Below are positions 1 to 7,523 of a DNA stretch of 48,982 nucleotides, one piece after another. The stretch spans positions 1-48,982 of the forward strand of contig CAZYFH010000028.1 in assembly GCA_964646815.1 (NCBI GenBank). The letters run 5' to 3'. The notes under the pieces were generated by a model. It had not been told where the DNA came from, searched no databases, and saw nothing but the letters and a program-made list of their open reading frames with translations. This DNA is from CAZYFH01 sp964646815 (GTDB lineage Bacteria; Acidobacteriota; Vicinamibacteria; Vicinamibacterales; UBA8438). Each line of letters starts with the position of its first letter. Position 1 is the first letter of the stretch. The translations under genes were made by a program, and so were the position numbers.

Positions 1-1067
1 GGCGACAGATGGCTGGTTCCCATCATCTTCACGGTCCGCGGCGCCAGAATACGCTTACCGTTCAGTTCACCATTGTTCGCCAGCATCTGAGCGAACCGCG
101 CGTAGTCCTCAGCAGTAGAAAAGAGACCGGCGCCTCCCAGCGGGAGGCTTGGCGCGACCGTCGGGTCCGGGTCGAGCAACCCAAAGCCGCCGTCCGGCGC
201 GCGGCCGAGCGCGCCGTCCTCGCCAGGTGCATGGATGGCGGCCAGTCGCGATAGCTTCTCCTGCGGTACGTAGAAGGCGGTATCGGTCATCCGGAGCGGA
301 TCGAAGATCCGATCACGGAAGAAGTCGGCCAGTGGCTGGCCGGACAGGTGCTCGACGAGGTGTCCCTGGACGTCGACAGAGATGCTGTAGATCCACTGCG
401 ACCCTGGTTGGGCCATCAACGGAATCGTCGCGAGTTTGTCGGCCATGTCCTGGAGCGTGCTGCGCCGATCGAACACATCCGCTTCCTGATACCGCTGGTC
501 TACGTGGTGATCACTGAACCCGTACGAGAGGCCGCCCGAGTGCGTCATCAGATGGCGCATCGTCATCGGGGATACCGGGGCCTCGAGCCTCGGCGCGCCG
601 TGTGGGTCGTCGCCCGCATATACCTGCACGTCGGCAAACGCTGGGATGTAGTTCGACACCGGGTCGTCGAGTCGCCATTTCCCCTCTTCGTACAGGATCA
701 TCATTGCGACACCGGTGACCGGTTTCGTCATCGAGTAGATCCGGAAGATCGAGTCGGTCTCGATCGGATCACCCGTCTCGACGTCCTTGCTGCCCGCGGC
801 GCTGAAATGCGCGATCTTGCCGTGACGTGCGGCGAGGGTCACGACACCCGCGAGCTTGCCGTCGTCCACGAATGCCTGCATGCCGGACTCAAGCCGTTCG
901 AGCCGGTCGCTCGATAGGCCGACCGATTCGGGCGACACGACCGCCAGGTCGCGCGCGGGATCGGCGCCAGGTGCGGGCGGGCCGCTCGCGCTCGCGCCGG
1001 TACAGGCTACCGATAGCAACGCGACGAGAAACAGCGGGACGACATGACGCTTCGATCGATCTGGCAC
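1..1067 (-). CDS. Serine hydrolase lipoprotein, beta-lactamase/class C family (3' end outside window)
   Basis: Probable periplasmic or envelope-anchored serine hydrolase of the beta-lactamase (PF00144) family, which includes esterases, D-aminopeptidases and penicillin-binding-like enzymes; the substrate is unknown. About 355 residues are visible and the C-terminus lies beyond base 1. The GTG start at 1067 has an AGGAGGT Shine-Dalgarno six bases upstream. Residues 10-22 form a lipoprotein signal ending LLSVAC, with C22 as the lipidation site. The nucleophile motif S112-M-T-K115 is clear, followed by LMTHSGG and, further on, the QW.YS segment typical of the family. It lies 53 nt downstream of the PQQ dehydrogenase gene in the same direction and is likely the last gene of that operon. 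A paralogue at 4910-6178 also ends an operon headed toward the same kind of neighbours. Family membership is secure; the reaction is not. Confidence 0.9.
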   Translation of the reverse strand, partial: MPDRSKRHVVPLFLVALLSVACTGASASGPPAPGADPARDLAVVSPESVGLSSDRLERLESGMQAFVDDGKLAGVVTLAARHGKIAHFSAAGSKDVETGDPIETDSIFRIYSMTKPVTGVAMMILYEEGKWRLDDPVSNYIPAFADVQVYAGDDPHGAPRLEAPVSPMTMRHLMTHSGGLSYGFSDHHVDQRYQEADVFDRRSTLQDMADKLATIPLMAQPGSQWIYSISVDVQGHLVEHLSGQPLADFFRDRIFDPLRMTDTAFYVPQEKLSRLAAIHAPGEDGALGRAPDGGFGLLDPDPTVAPSLPLGGAGLFSTAEDYARFAQMLANNGELNGKRILAPRTVKMMGTSHLS

Positions 1068-1120
1068 GAAGGGACCTCCTAGCGCGTTACGTGTTTGTTT
1101 CGGGATCGTTCTGTGTCCGT

Positions 1121-3112
1121 TCAATCTGGTAGGGCGAATGCCAGCAGTTCGGCAGGTACGGTCCCGCCGCCAACGGCAACGACAATGTACTGCTTGCCAT
1201 CGAGTTCATACGTCATCGGAGTTCCGGTTTGGGGCGCCGGCATGTAGACCTCGGCGACGTTGTCCCCGGTCGCCTTGTCGTACGCGCGTAGCATCGCGCC
1301 CCGCCGCCCGTCCGGCGTGGTCCAGAAGCCACCTCCGGGGGCGTTCCGGCCGCCCTCTCCGGCGATGACCAGGGTCTTCGTCGTCAACGTTCCGACCGGT
1401 CCCTGGCGTCCCGTCCGCGGGAACTCCACGCCTCGCAACGCGGGGTGGTTCTTGACCGAATCGGGCGTCGCGCCGTGGGCCACCTGCCAGACAATCTCGC
1501 CGATGTTGAGATCGATCGCCGTGATGCGTCCCCACGGCGGTTTCATCAGCGGCAGTCCCATGACGGTTTGTCCCGGTCCGCGTGCCGGCCCGTTGATGTA
1601 GTCCATGTCGGACCGGTCCGGGTCGTGCCGCATCGCCAGCACGCGGCTCAGGGTCTGCGAGAACAGGTACATGACGCCGGTTTCCGGGTCGAACGAGCCG
1701 CCGGGCCAGTTCGCGCCGTTCGGGACGAACAACGTGCCGAATTTGTCGCCGGCACCGCGCGCGATCGGCGCCGTGAACAGCGGGCCGGTCCGATACTGCT
1801 GCGCGATCCGCAGCGCCTCGGCCTTGAGCTCAGGCGTGAAGTCAAGGATCTCGTCGAGCTCGAACCCCTGCCGCTCGAACGGCGGTGGCTTCGTCGGAAA
1901 CGGCTGTGTTGGGGAGTAGGTTTCGCCAGGAAGGTCGCCTGCGGGGACCGGTCGCTCTTCGATCGGCCACACCGGCTCGCCAGTCACGCGGTCGAAAACA
2001 TACACCCAGCCCTGTTTTGTCGGTTGTGCGATGGCTTTGATCGCACGGCCGTCGACCGTGATGTCTGCGAGAATCGGGGCGCACGGCACGTCGTAGTCCC
2101 AGATTGGATGGTGCACGAACTGGAAGTGCCAGAGCCGATCGCCCGTCTCCAGGTCGATCGCCACGAGACTCTCGGCGAACAGGTTATCGCCCGGCCGATG
2201 CCCCCCGTAGTAATCACCGGTCGGGATCTCCACCGGAAGGTAGGCGATACCGAGTTCGGCGTCGACCGTCATCTGGGTCCAAACGCCGGTGTTTCCGGTG
2301 TACTCCCACGAACCGTCTTTCCAGGTCTCGTGGCCAAATTCCCCTGGCTGCGGGATCGTGTGGAAGATCCAGCGTCGTTCACCGGTGCGGGCGTCGAAGC
2401 CGCGGATGTAGCCCTTCGCGTTCCGCCGGCTCGGCGGGGTGCCGCCGGGCCGGCTCGCCGCGCCAACAAGAACCACGTTGCCGGCGACCACCGGGGCGCC
2501 ATTCCACGCCAGCTCGCTGGTAATCGGATCGAGCTCCTGGTCGTTGTGCTCCTTCAGGTCGACGATGCCGTTTGTACCGAAGCCGGGAACCGGGCGTCCG
2601 GTCGTCGCGTCGAGCCCCACGAGCTGGTAGCCGATCGTGACGAAGAAGATCCGGTCATCACCCTGACCGTCGCTCCAATAACCGACGCCGCGGCCGGACA
2701 GGCGCCGCATCGACGCCTCGGCCCGCTCACCCTCATCGAGGCGATAGAGCCACAGGTATTCACCCGTTGCGGCGTCGAGTGCCACAACGGCGCGCCGACT
2801 GCCGGCCGTCGTGTAGAGCACGCCGTTGATGACGATCGGCGTTGCCTCGAGATTGAAGTCGGGACCCGGTCCTAGGTTGTCCGTTTTGAAGAGCCACGCC
2901 ACTTCCAGATCGGCAAAGTTGTCAGCGTCGATTTGGTCGAGTGCGGCATAGCGCGTCGCCCCGAGGTCGCCGGCCCAGGTGCGCCACTCGCCATCGGCGG
3001 CGCCGTGCTGAGCCGCCGCATCGGTTGTCCCCGCCGCGAGGAGAAGGAACGCGATGAGGGCGACCCACGACGTTGTCCAACCGGAGGCTGAGCTGATTCG
3101 TCGGGACGACAT
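1121..3112 (-). CDS. PQQ-dependent dehydrogenase, exported quinoprotein beta-propeller
   Basis: Predicted periplasmic pyrroloquinoline-quinone dehydrogenase of 663 residues, resembling the soluble propeller domain of membrane glucose dehydrogenase. It would oxidise an alcohol or sugar-like substrate and pass electrons to a quinone or cytochrome. The ATG at 3112 is chosen because GGAG lies seven bases upstream and a signal peptide ending around AAAQ follows at once; an in-frame TTG at 3151 lacks a comparable site. Propeller blade motifs (VALDAATGEYLW, ATTGRPVPGFG, GFDARTGERRW, IDLETGDRLW) recur, and the VHHPIWDYD block matches the HH..WD.D segment of glucose-dehydrogenase-type enzymes. No CxxCH haem domain or membrane anchor beyond the signal is visible. 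It lies 67 nt after a member of the five-copy secreted family. Two paralogues lie at 36006-40042. The substrate is unknown. Confidence 0.93.
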   Translation of the reverse strand: MSSRRISSASGWTTSWVALIAFLLLAAGTTDAAAQHGAADGEWRTWAGDLGATRYAALDQIDADNFADLEVAWLFKTDNLGPGPDFNLEATPIVINGVLYTTAGSRRAVVALDAATGEYLWLYRLDEGERAEASMRRLSGRGVGYWSDGQGDDRIFFVTIGYQLVGLDATTGRPVPGFGTNGIVDLKEHNDQELDPITSELAWNGAPVVAGNVVLVGAASRPGGTPPSRRNAKGYIRGFDARTGERRWIFHTIPQPGEFGHETWKDGSWEYTGNTGVWTQMTVDAELGIAYLPVEIPTGDYYGGHRPGDNLFAESLVAIDLETGDRLWHFQFVHHPIWDYDVPCAPILADITVDGRAIKAIAQPTKQGWVYVFDRVTGEPVWPIEERPVPAGDLPGETYSPTQPFPTKPPPFERQGFELDEILDFTPELKAEALRIAQQYRTGPLFTAPIARGAGDKFGTLFVPNGANWPGGSFDPETGVMYLFSQTLSRVLAMRHDPDRSDMDYINGPARGPGQTVMGLPLMKPPWGRITAIDLNIGEIVWQVAHGATPDSVKNHPALRGVEFPRTGRQGPVGTLTTKTLVIAGEGGRNAPGGGFWTTPDGRRGAMLRAYDKATGDNVAEVYMPAPQTGTPMTYELDGKQYIVVAVGGGTVPAELLAFALPD

Positions 3113-3179
3113 GCTCCCGCTCCAGATCGAGACGCTGATCGGCAGGCTCAAGGAGGGCTATCCACGCCCGGCGTGGCTC

Positions 3180-4166
3180 CTACGGCTGGGAGCCGTCGCT
3201 CTCCGCTTCTCTCGCCTCCATGGCGCGGGCGCCCGAGAGCGAGCTGGCCATGGAATAGTTGCCTTCGTGGCACGCGTACTCGTAGAGCGGATCGTCGTTC
3301 AGCGTCATTCGTACCTGCGCCGTCCACGGGCCTGCCCAGGTCGTCGGATCGCTGACCGTGAACTCATAGAGGAGATTGTCGGCGTTGACACGGGTGAACC
3401 GCTCGACCAGGTGCATGTTGGCGCTCGATCCCCCGAGGGAGGTCCCGCCGAGGAAGTTTCGCGTCTCGACGACCAGCGTGTCGCCCTCCCAGCTTGCGCG
3501 CGAGTCGCCGACCCACTGCGGGAGGCTGGCCGGCAGGTGCGAGCGTCCGTCCAGCGGGATAATGCGTGCGTTGTGGACCATCTCGTTGAGGATGACCACG
3601 TGGTCGGCGGTTTGGAACAGCTGCACGTTGTTGTTGTAGGCGCTCGGTGTCATCGGCGGCCCCGAGTTGAAACCCAGGAGACAACGCTCAGAGATACCGC
3701 GATCCTCGGGGCCGTGCGCGTGCCGTCCCCGCAGGATGCGCTGTAGCTCCCGGTGGGCCTCGACCTTGGGACGTACCGCAGGAATGCGCCCATCCGGCGG
3801 GTCAATTACAAGTGACGTCCGCTGCTCGGCGAGCGAGTCACCCCACTCGAACCAGATGCCCACGCTGTAGCCGACCCGAAACTCGAGCGGGGCATCCTCT
3901 CGCTCCGATTCGAGCCCCGCACGTTCCTCGGCGAGCTCCTGTTCCCACTCGGCCGCTTCTTCGGCGGTCAGCGTCTCTTTGCCTGCGAGCTCTTCGGGAC
4001 GTTCCATCGGCGTTGCGGTAGAGAAGTTCCAAACGCCCTGCAGATCGGGCTGGCCATCCGGCGTCTGGGGCACCCCGTCCTGACCCGCCGCCACGGTCGA
4101 TGCGAAGCCGACAATGGTGCACGTAAGTCCAAGAACGCCGACGAACGCAAGGAAACGACGCATCAT
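3180..4166 (-). CDS. Uncharacterised secreted protein, PDLQGVW/YEYACHEGN family (copy A)
   Basis: Function unknown. A 328-residue protein starting at the first of two adjacent ATGs (4166), with AGGAG seven bases upstream. A signal peptide (residues 1 to about 28, cleavage near AAGQ) implies export. The mature part opens with DGQPDLQGVW and ME/RPEELAGK. It then carries RTSLVIDPPDGRIPAV, ERCLLGFNSGPP, NNNVQLFQT, HVVILNEMVH, PLDGRSHL, GDSR..WEGDTLVVET and LVERFTRV, and ends with YEYACHEGNY at residues 295-304. The same blocks occur in four other window proteins (6225, 29131, 31809 and 34909). Two cysteines are shared across the copies (in RC and YAC), which could form a disulfide. It is first in a likely operon with the PQQ dehydrogenase and serine hydrolase downstream, suggesting an accessory role in the same process. 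No named domain is recognised. Confidence 0.92.
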   Translation of the reverse strand: MMRRFLAFVGVLGLTCTIVGFASTVAAGQDGVPQTPDGQPDLQGVWNFSTATPMERPEELAGKETLTAEEAAEWEQELAEERAGLESEREDAPLEFRVGYSVGIWFEWGDSLAEQRTSLVIDPPDGRIPAVRPKVEAHRELQRILRGRHAHGPEDRGISERCLLGFNSGPPMTPSAYNNNVQLFQTADHVVILNEMVHNARIIPLDGRSHLPASLPQWVGDSRASWEGDTLVVETRNFLGGTSLGGSSANMHLVERFTRVNADNLLYEFTVSDPTTWAGPWTAQVRMTLNDDPLYEYACHEGNYSMASSLSGARAMEAREAESDGSQP

Positions 4167-4234
4167 GAGGGAACTCCTATCAAGGCGCACGCATTCACGC
4201 GGCTGGACACCTTTCTCGAAAAACTTCAGTCTAG

Positions 4235-4273
4235 TGGCTTGTATCGGGTGAATCAATAGCACCCACCGGGCGG
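4235..4273 (+). repeat. 39-nt conserved element, copy 1 (upstream of the DUF1330 gene)
   Basis: This segment, containing TGTATCGGGT and CACCGGG, matches 21606-21644 at about 33 of 39 positions. Both copies lie about 150 nt before the start of a plus-strand gene for an exported protein (152 nt here, 155 nt at the other). The preceding TCTAGTG is also shared, offset by a 5-nt indel. It could be a leader or regulatory element, or a relic of duplicated intergenic DNA. It lies in the divergent gap between copy A of the secreted family and the DUF1330 gene. Confidence 0.55.
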
Positions 4274-4425
4274 GGGCTCCCGCGCAGCATGGGGATGAGC
4301 AGCGCAGCTGCGGAAGCATACCACCGACGTGTGGGACCCGTGCCGGTACCATTCCTGGTATGTTGTCTCAATGTTGACACCGGGTCGTGTGGTAGCGCTC
4401 GATCACGGCAGGATGGAGGAGATCA

Positions 4426-4860
4426 ATGAAGAAGCAGTTGCTCTACTCGCTCGGTCTCAGTGCCTTCTTCGGGCTCGGCTACGGGGTGGCCCAACTCCAG
4501 GAGTCGGTCGCCCACGCTGGTGTGTTGCCCGGCGAGAAGGCGGCTTATCTCATCGCCAGCACGAGGGTCATCCAGGCGGACGGGCTGGAAGCCTACGGCG
4601 CGGCTGCTGGTCCCGGGGCGCGACGCGCCGGCATGCGAATGGTGGCAAGAGCCGAGTCGAGCGACAGCCTACAGTTGCTCGAAGGCGATTGGCCGCACGA
4701 GGGGAGCGTGGCGATCGAGCGATTCGATTCGATGGACGCCCTGCTTGGCTTCTGGCACTCGCCTGACTATCAGGCCGCCAAGAAGCTGCGTGACGGCAAG
4801 CTCCACGTCAACTTCATCCTCGCGCTCGAGGCGGTCGAAGCGACGTCGGCGGACCAATAG
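4426..4860 (+). CDS. DUF1330-like small exported protein
   Basis: A 144-residue protein with an N-terminal hydrophobic stretch (residues 4-22, LLYSLGLSAFFGLGYGV) that looks like a signal peptide or anchor. The body resembles DUF1330, a small dimeric alpha-beta-barrel-type family of unknown function: an AAYLIAST strand, IERFDSMDALLGFWHSPDYQAAKKLRDG, and a final strand FILALEAVE. The 'W-SP-Y' block is the most diagnostic part. The ATG start is preceded by GGAGGAG at good spacing. It stands alone on the plus strand, divergent from copy A of the secreted family and convergent with the serine hydrolase whose stop lies 49 nt away. No operon partner is apparent, and no role in the neighbouring oxidative genes can be shown. 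Confidence 0.85.
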   Translation: MKKQLLYSLGLSAFFGLGYGVAQLQESVAHAGVLPGEKAAYLIASTRVIQADGLEAYGAAAGPGARRAGMRMVARAESSDSLQLLEGDWPHEGSVAIERFDSMDALLGFWHSPDYQAAKKLRDGKLHVNFILALEAVEATSADQ

Positions 4861-4909
4861 CGACCCTGTGCGTACGACGGTCCTTCGGGTGCTCGACGTG
4901 GACGAATCG

Positions 4910-6178
4910 CTAGTCCACGAGCGCTTGCACGACCGCGTTCTCGAAATCGCGCTGGACCTCGTAATTTAGGTTCTGAATCATCAGGAGCGTTACCAGTTCT
5001 TCGTCGCGATTGATCCACACTTGCGTGCCGTAGGCGCCGAACCAGCCAAAGCTGTTGTTCGGCAAGCGCCACCCCGCCGCGACGTTGTCCTGCATGCGGG
5101 CGACCAGAAGCCCAAACCCGAAGCCGTGCTCTGGGAACCCCAGTTTGCCGTTGAACATATCGCCGACGTGATTGGACGCCATCAGATCCACCGTCCGGGG
5201 TGAAAGAAAACGCGTGCCGTTCAGCGTGCCGCCGTTTGCGAGCATCTGCGCGAACTGGAGGTAGTCCTGGGCCGTACTGATGAGCCCGGCGCCGCCGGAA
5301 AAGTACGTCCTGCTGGAGATACGGTCCGGATCCGCGTCTTTCTCGAATCCATGCTCTGTCTGCCGGTACAGCGTCACGACGCGCGGCCGGACATCGTCAG
5401 ACGGGTAGTACATCGTGTCCTTCATGCCGAGTGGTTCGAAGATGCGCGTGCGTACGAACTCATCATACGGCTGCCCGGACACGATCTCGACAACCCGTGC
5501 CAGGACGTCGGGACCCGCCAGGCCGCTGTACGCCCACTGCGTCCCTGGCTGAAACGCGAGAGGCACCGTAGCGAGGGTCGGGACGTATGTCGCCAGCGAA
5601 TCGGCAGGCGTACGATCGGCATTTCTCACCATCCCCGAGGAATGCGTCAACAGGTCCCGGATTGTGATCTCGCGATCGGCGGGGACGACCGCCGTGGGCT
5701 CGGCGCGGTTCCCAGCGTCCGCGCTTGATCCCTGCGCGGGCGCGGCGGCAACCTTCAGGTCCTTGAAGGCGGGAATAAACGTCGACACGCGATCGTTCAA
5801 TCGTAGTTTGCCTTCCTCGAGCATCATCAGGACCGCCACGGCCGTGACGGGCTTGGTCATCGACATGATCCGAAACACCGCGTCCTTGCGCATCGGCGTG
5901 TTCGACTCGATGTCCATGACACCGTGCGCCTCGAAGTGCGCGATGTGTCCCCGGCGTGCGACCAGCGTGACCGCCCCGGTCACATCGCCCGCGTCGACGT
6001 GACGCTGAATCGCCTCATGGATACGCGGGAGGCGTTCGGATGAGAACCCGACGTCCTCGGGTTGAGCGGTCGGAACCTGACCCGCGAGCAGCGGCACGGT
6101 CAGCAACGAGAGAACGGTGAGAACGCCATGCGTCAGACGGCGCAGGCGCGTGCTCGGAGAGCTCAGAGTGTTTCCCAT
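4910..6178 (-). CDS. Serine hydrolase, beta-lactamase/class C family
   Basis: Exported serine hydrolase of 422 residues (PF00144 family). The ATG at 6178 has AGGAG eight bases upstream and opens a signal peptide (hydrophobic 17-32, then GQ). Catalytic motifs: S106-M-T-K109 (acyl nucleophile and general base), ITIRDLLTHSSGM, QWAYSGLAG with Y217-S218 at the usual second-motif site, then FSGGAGLISTAQDY, and a C-terminal W..NNSFGWFGAYGTQVWI segment. The order and length fit the esterase/DD-peptidase-like branch, so true beta-lactamase activity is not implied. It is the last gene of the minus-strand run, 46 nt after copy B of the secreted family. The paralogue at 1-1067 likewise ends the adjacent operon. 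The substrate is unknown. Confidence 0.93.
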   Translation of the reverse strand: MGNTLSSPSTRLRRLTHGVLTVLSLLTVPLLAGQVPTAQPEDVGFSSERLPRIHEAIQRHVDAGDVTGAVTLVARRGHIAHFEAHGVMDIESNTPMRKDAVFRIMSMTKPVTAVAVLMMLEEGKLRLNDRVSTFIPAFKDLKVAAAPAQGSSADAGNRAEPTAVVPADREITIRDLLTHSSGMVRNADRTPADSLATYVPTLATVPLAFQPGTQWAYSGLAGPDVLARVVEIVSGQPYDEFVRTRIFEPLGMKDTMYYPSDDVRPRVVTLYRQTEHGFEKDADPDRISSRTYFSGGAGLISTAQDYLQFAQMLANGGTLNGTRFLSPRTVDLMASNHVGDMFNGKLGFPEHGFGFGLLVARMQDNVAAGWRLPNNSFGWFGAYGTQVWINRDEELVTLLMIQNLNYEVQRDFENAVVQALVD

Positions 6179-6224
6179 CACGACATCTCCTCTTGTTGAA
6201 CACGGGGGCGACGAGCAGCGGCGC

Positions 6225-7274
6225 CTATCGCTCGGACCCAGCCTCTCTCTCTTCAACGCGCGCCCCGGCCAGGATATCGAGCAAGCCGTAGTTCCCCTCG
6301 TGACACGCATACTCGAAGAGCGGCGCTGACCCCCTCTTCATCGGTAGGGCTGCGGTGAAGGGCCGCGTGAACGTCGTCTGGTCAACGACCGTGAACTCGT
6401 AGAGGAGCGTGTCGTCATCGGTGCGGCGGAAGCGCTCGGTCAGACGAAGGGTCGCGCCGGTGCCGATGGCGGTCGTTACACTGGGGCTGAAGCTAGCCGT
6501 CTTGTCTGTGAAGTTGGTCGTTTCGACGACCAGCGTGTCGCCTTCCCAATGGCCGCGGGCGTCGCCCATCCACTGACGGATATCCTCGGGGAGGTGAGAG
6601 CGCCCGTCCAGGGGCACAATGCGCGCGTCGTGCACCATCTCGTTGAAGATGACCACGTGGTCGGGTGTCTGGAAGAGCTGTATGTTCTGGTTGTAGCCGG
6701 CCGGGACGATGGGTGGTCCGGTGTTGAACCCGATAAGACAACGCTCGGCGAGAGCCCGGTCCTCGTAGCTGTCGACTCCAATCCCACCGACGCGGTAGCG
6801 TACCGGGCGCCGGCCAGGCACGTCGTCCCCACCTGCGCCGCCTTGCTCCTCGACCCCGGGCCTAGCGGGAGGGACCCGCCCTTCTGGCGGATCGATGATG
6901 AGCGACGTGCGCCGGTCGTCGACGACCCCGGCTCCGCGATCAAACCAGAAATTGTTGTAGCCTCCCACGTTGCCGCCGGCGGGCAGGGGCTCCGTGCGCA
7001 CTTCGCTTGGTTCATCAGCCTTTCTGGCGCGCTCGACGGCATCCGCCTCGAGCTGTGCCGCCTCCTCCTCCGTGAGCACCGCCTGGTCTGCACGGTCCTC
7101 GGGACGCTGGAGGGGTGTCAGGGTGCGAAAATCCCACACGCCTTCAAGATCAGGTTGGCCGTCCGCGGTGCGCGGTAGTGTCCACCTCGCGTCCGACTGA
7201 GTTTGACCGACGACGGTGAACGGTGTCCCGATCACGACCAACGTACACAGGACGGCAACATATCGATGGCTCAT
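6225..7274 (-). CDS. Uncharacterised secreted protein, PDLQGVW/YEYACHEGN family (copy B)
   Basis: Function unknown; 349 residues. The ATG at 7274 (MSHRYVAVL) follows GGGAGAGGG and opens a signal peptide ending near VVGQ. It carries the full family signature: ADGQPDLEGVW, RTSLIIDPPEGRVPP, ERCLIGFNTGPPIVP, QNIQLFQTPDHVVIFNEMVHDARIVPLDGRSHL (split here only for description), GDARGHWEGDTLVVET, LTERFRR, and FEYACHEGNY at 320-329. It is closest to copy D at 31809-32852: both have SEVRTEPLPAGG, a SYEDRxLAERC segment and a TASF..SV.TA.G.G.TL stretch absent from copies A, C and E. The upstream neighbour is the TolB-like/DUF5916 barrel; the serine hydrolase follows after 46 nt. Export and family membership are clear; biochemical role is not. 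Confidence 0.92.
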   Translation of the reverse strand: MSHRYVAVLCTLVVIGTPFTVVGQTQSDARWTLPRTADGQPDLEGVWDFRTLTPLQRPEDRADQAVLTEEEAAQLEADAVERARKADEPSEVRTEPLPAGGNVGGYNNFWFDRGAGVVDDRRTSLIIDPPEGRVPPARPGVEEQGGAGGDDVPGRRPVRYRVGGIGVDSYEDRALAERCLIGFNTGPPIVPAGYNQNIQLFQTPDHVVIFNEMVHDARIVPLDGRSHLPEDIRQWMGDARGHWEGDTLVVETTNFTDKTASFSPSVTTAIGTGATLRLTERFRRTDDDTLLYEFTVVDQTTFTRPFTAALPMKRGSAPLFEYACHEGNYGLLDILAGARVEEREAGSER

Positions 7275-7379
7275 CTGACCCTCTCCCTCGCGTCCGGGCT
7301 GCCCACGGCTAGGCATGTTCGCTTACCATGACGGCCTTATGCAACCTCGTGTGGCCTGTTGCTGCTGACGCCAGAGCTG

Positions 7380-7427
7380 CGCCCGAGCTTTGGCAATAAC
7401 GTCTTCGTATTCGCCCTGCCGGACTGA
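7380..7427 (+). pseudogene. Possible remnant of a quinoprotein C-terminus (weak)
   Basis: The gap between copy B and the barrel gene contains, on the plus strand, a reading frame ending SFGNNVFVFALPD then TGA (7425-7427). The tail matches the C-terminal strand of PQQ propellers; the enzyme at 1121-3112 ends LLAFALPD. An in-frame stop lies about 70 nt upstream and no wider homology is visible, so this may be chance. The rest of 7275-7523 holds nothing I can identify. Confidence 0.2.
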
Positions 7428-7523
7428 GCTCGACGAACGTGTGGCGTGCCAAACTTCCTCGTGGCGCCTTGCCCTCGGTGCCCAGTCTGGCGCTATCCGC
7501 ATCAACTCAAGTGAGCTCCGGGA

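Noticed and set aside
1..1067. True class C beta-lactamase (ampC)
   Set aside because: SxxK and YS motifs are shared by many esterases and peptidases; the lipoprotein signal and context do not support ampC.
1445..2875. A 476-residue open frame on the plus strand opposite the PQQ dehydrogenase gene
   Set aside because: It is antisense to a gene with clear motifs and signal peptide, has an Arg/Val-rich composition with no family pattern, and results from high GC at codon third positions.
4374..4403. TTGACA upstream of the DUF1330 gene as a promoter
   Set aside because: The -35 hexamer is perfect, but no acceptable -10 lies at 16-18 nt spacing.
7323..7505. A 60-residue minus-strand frame in the gap before the barrel gene
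   Set aside because: No ribosome site or family resemblance and biased composition; too weak to annotate.
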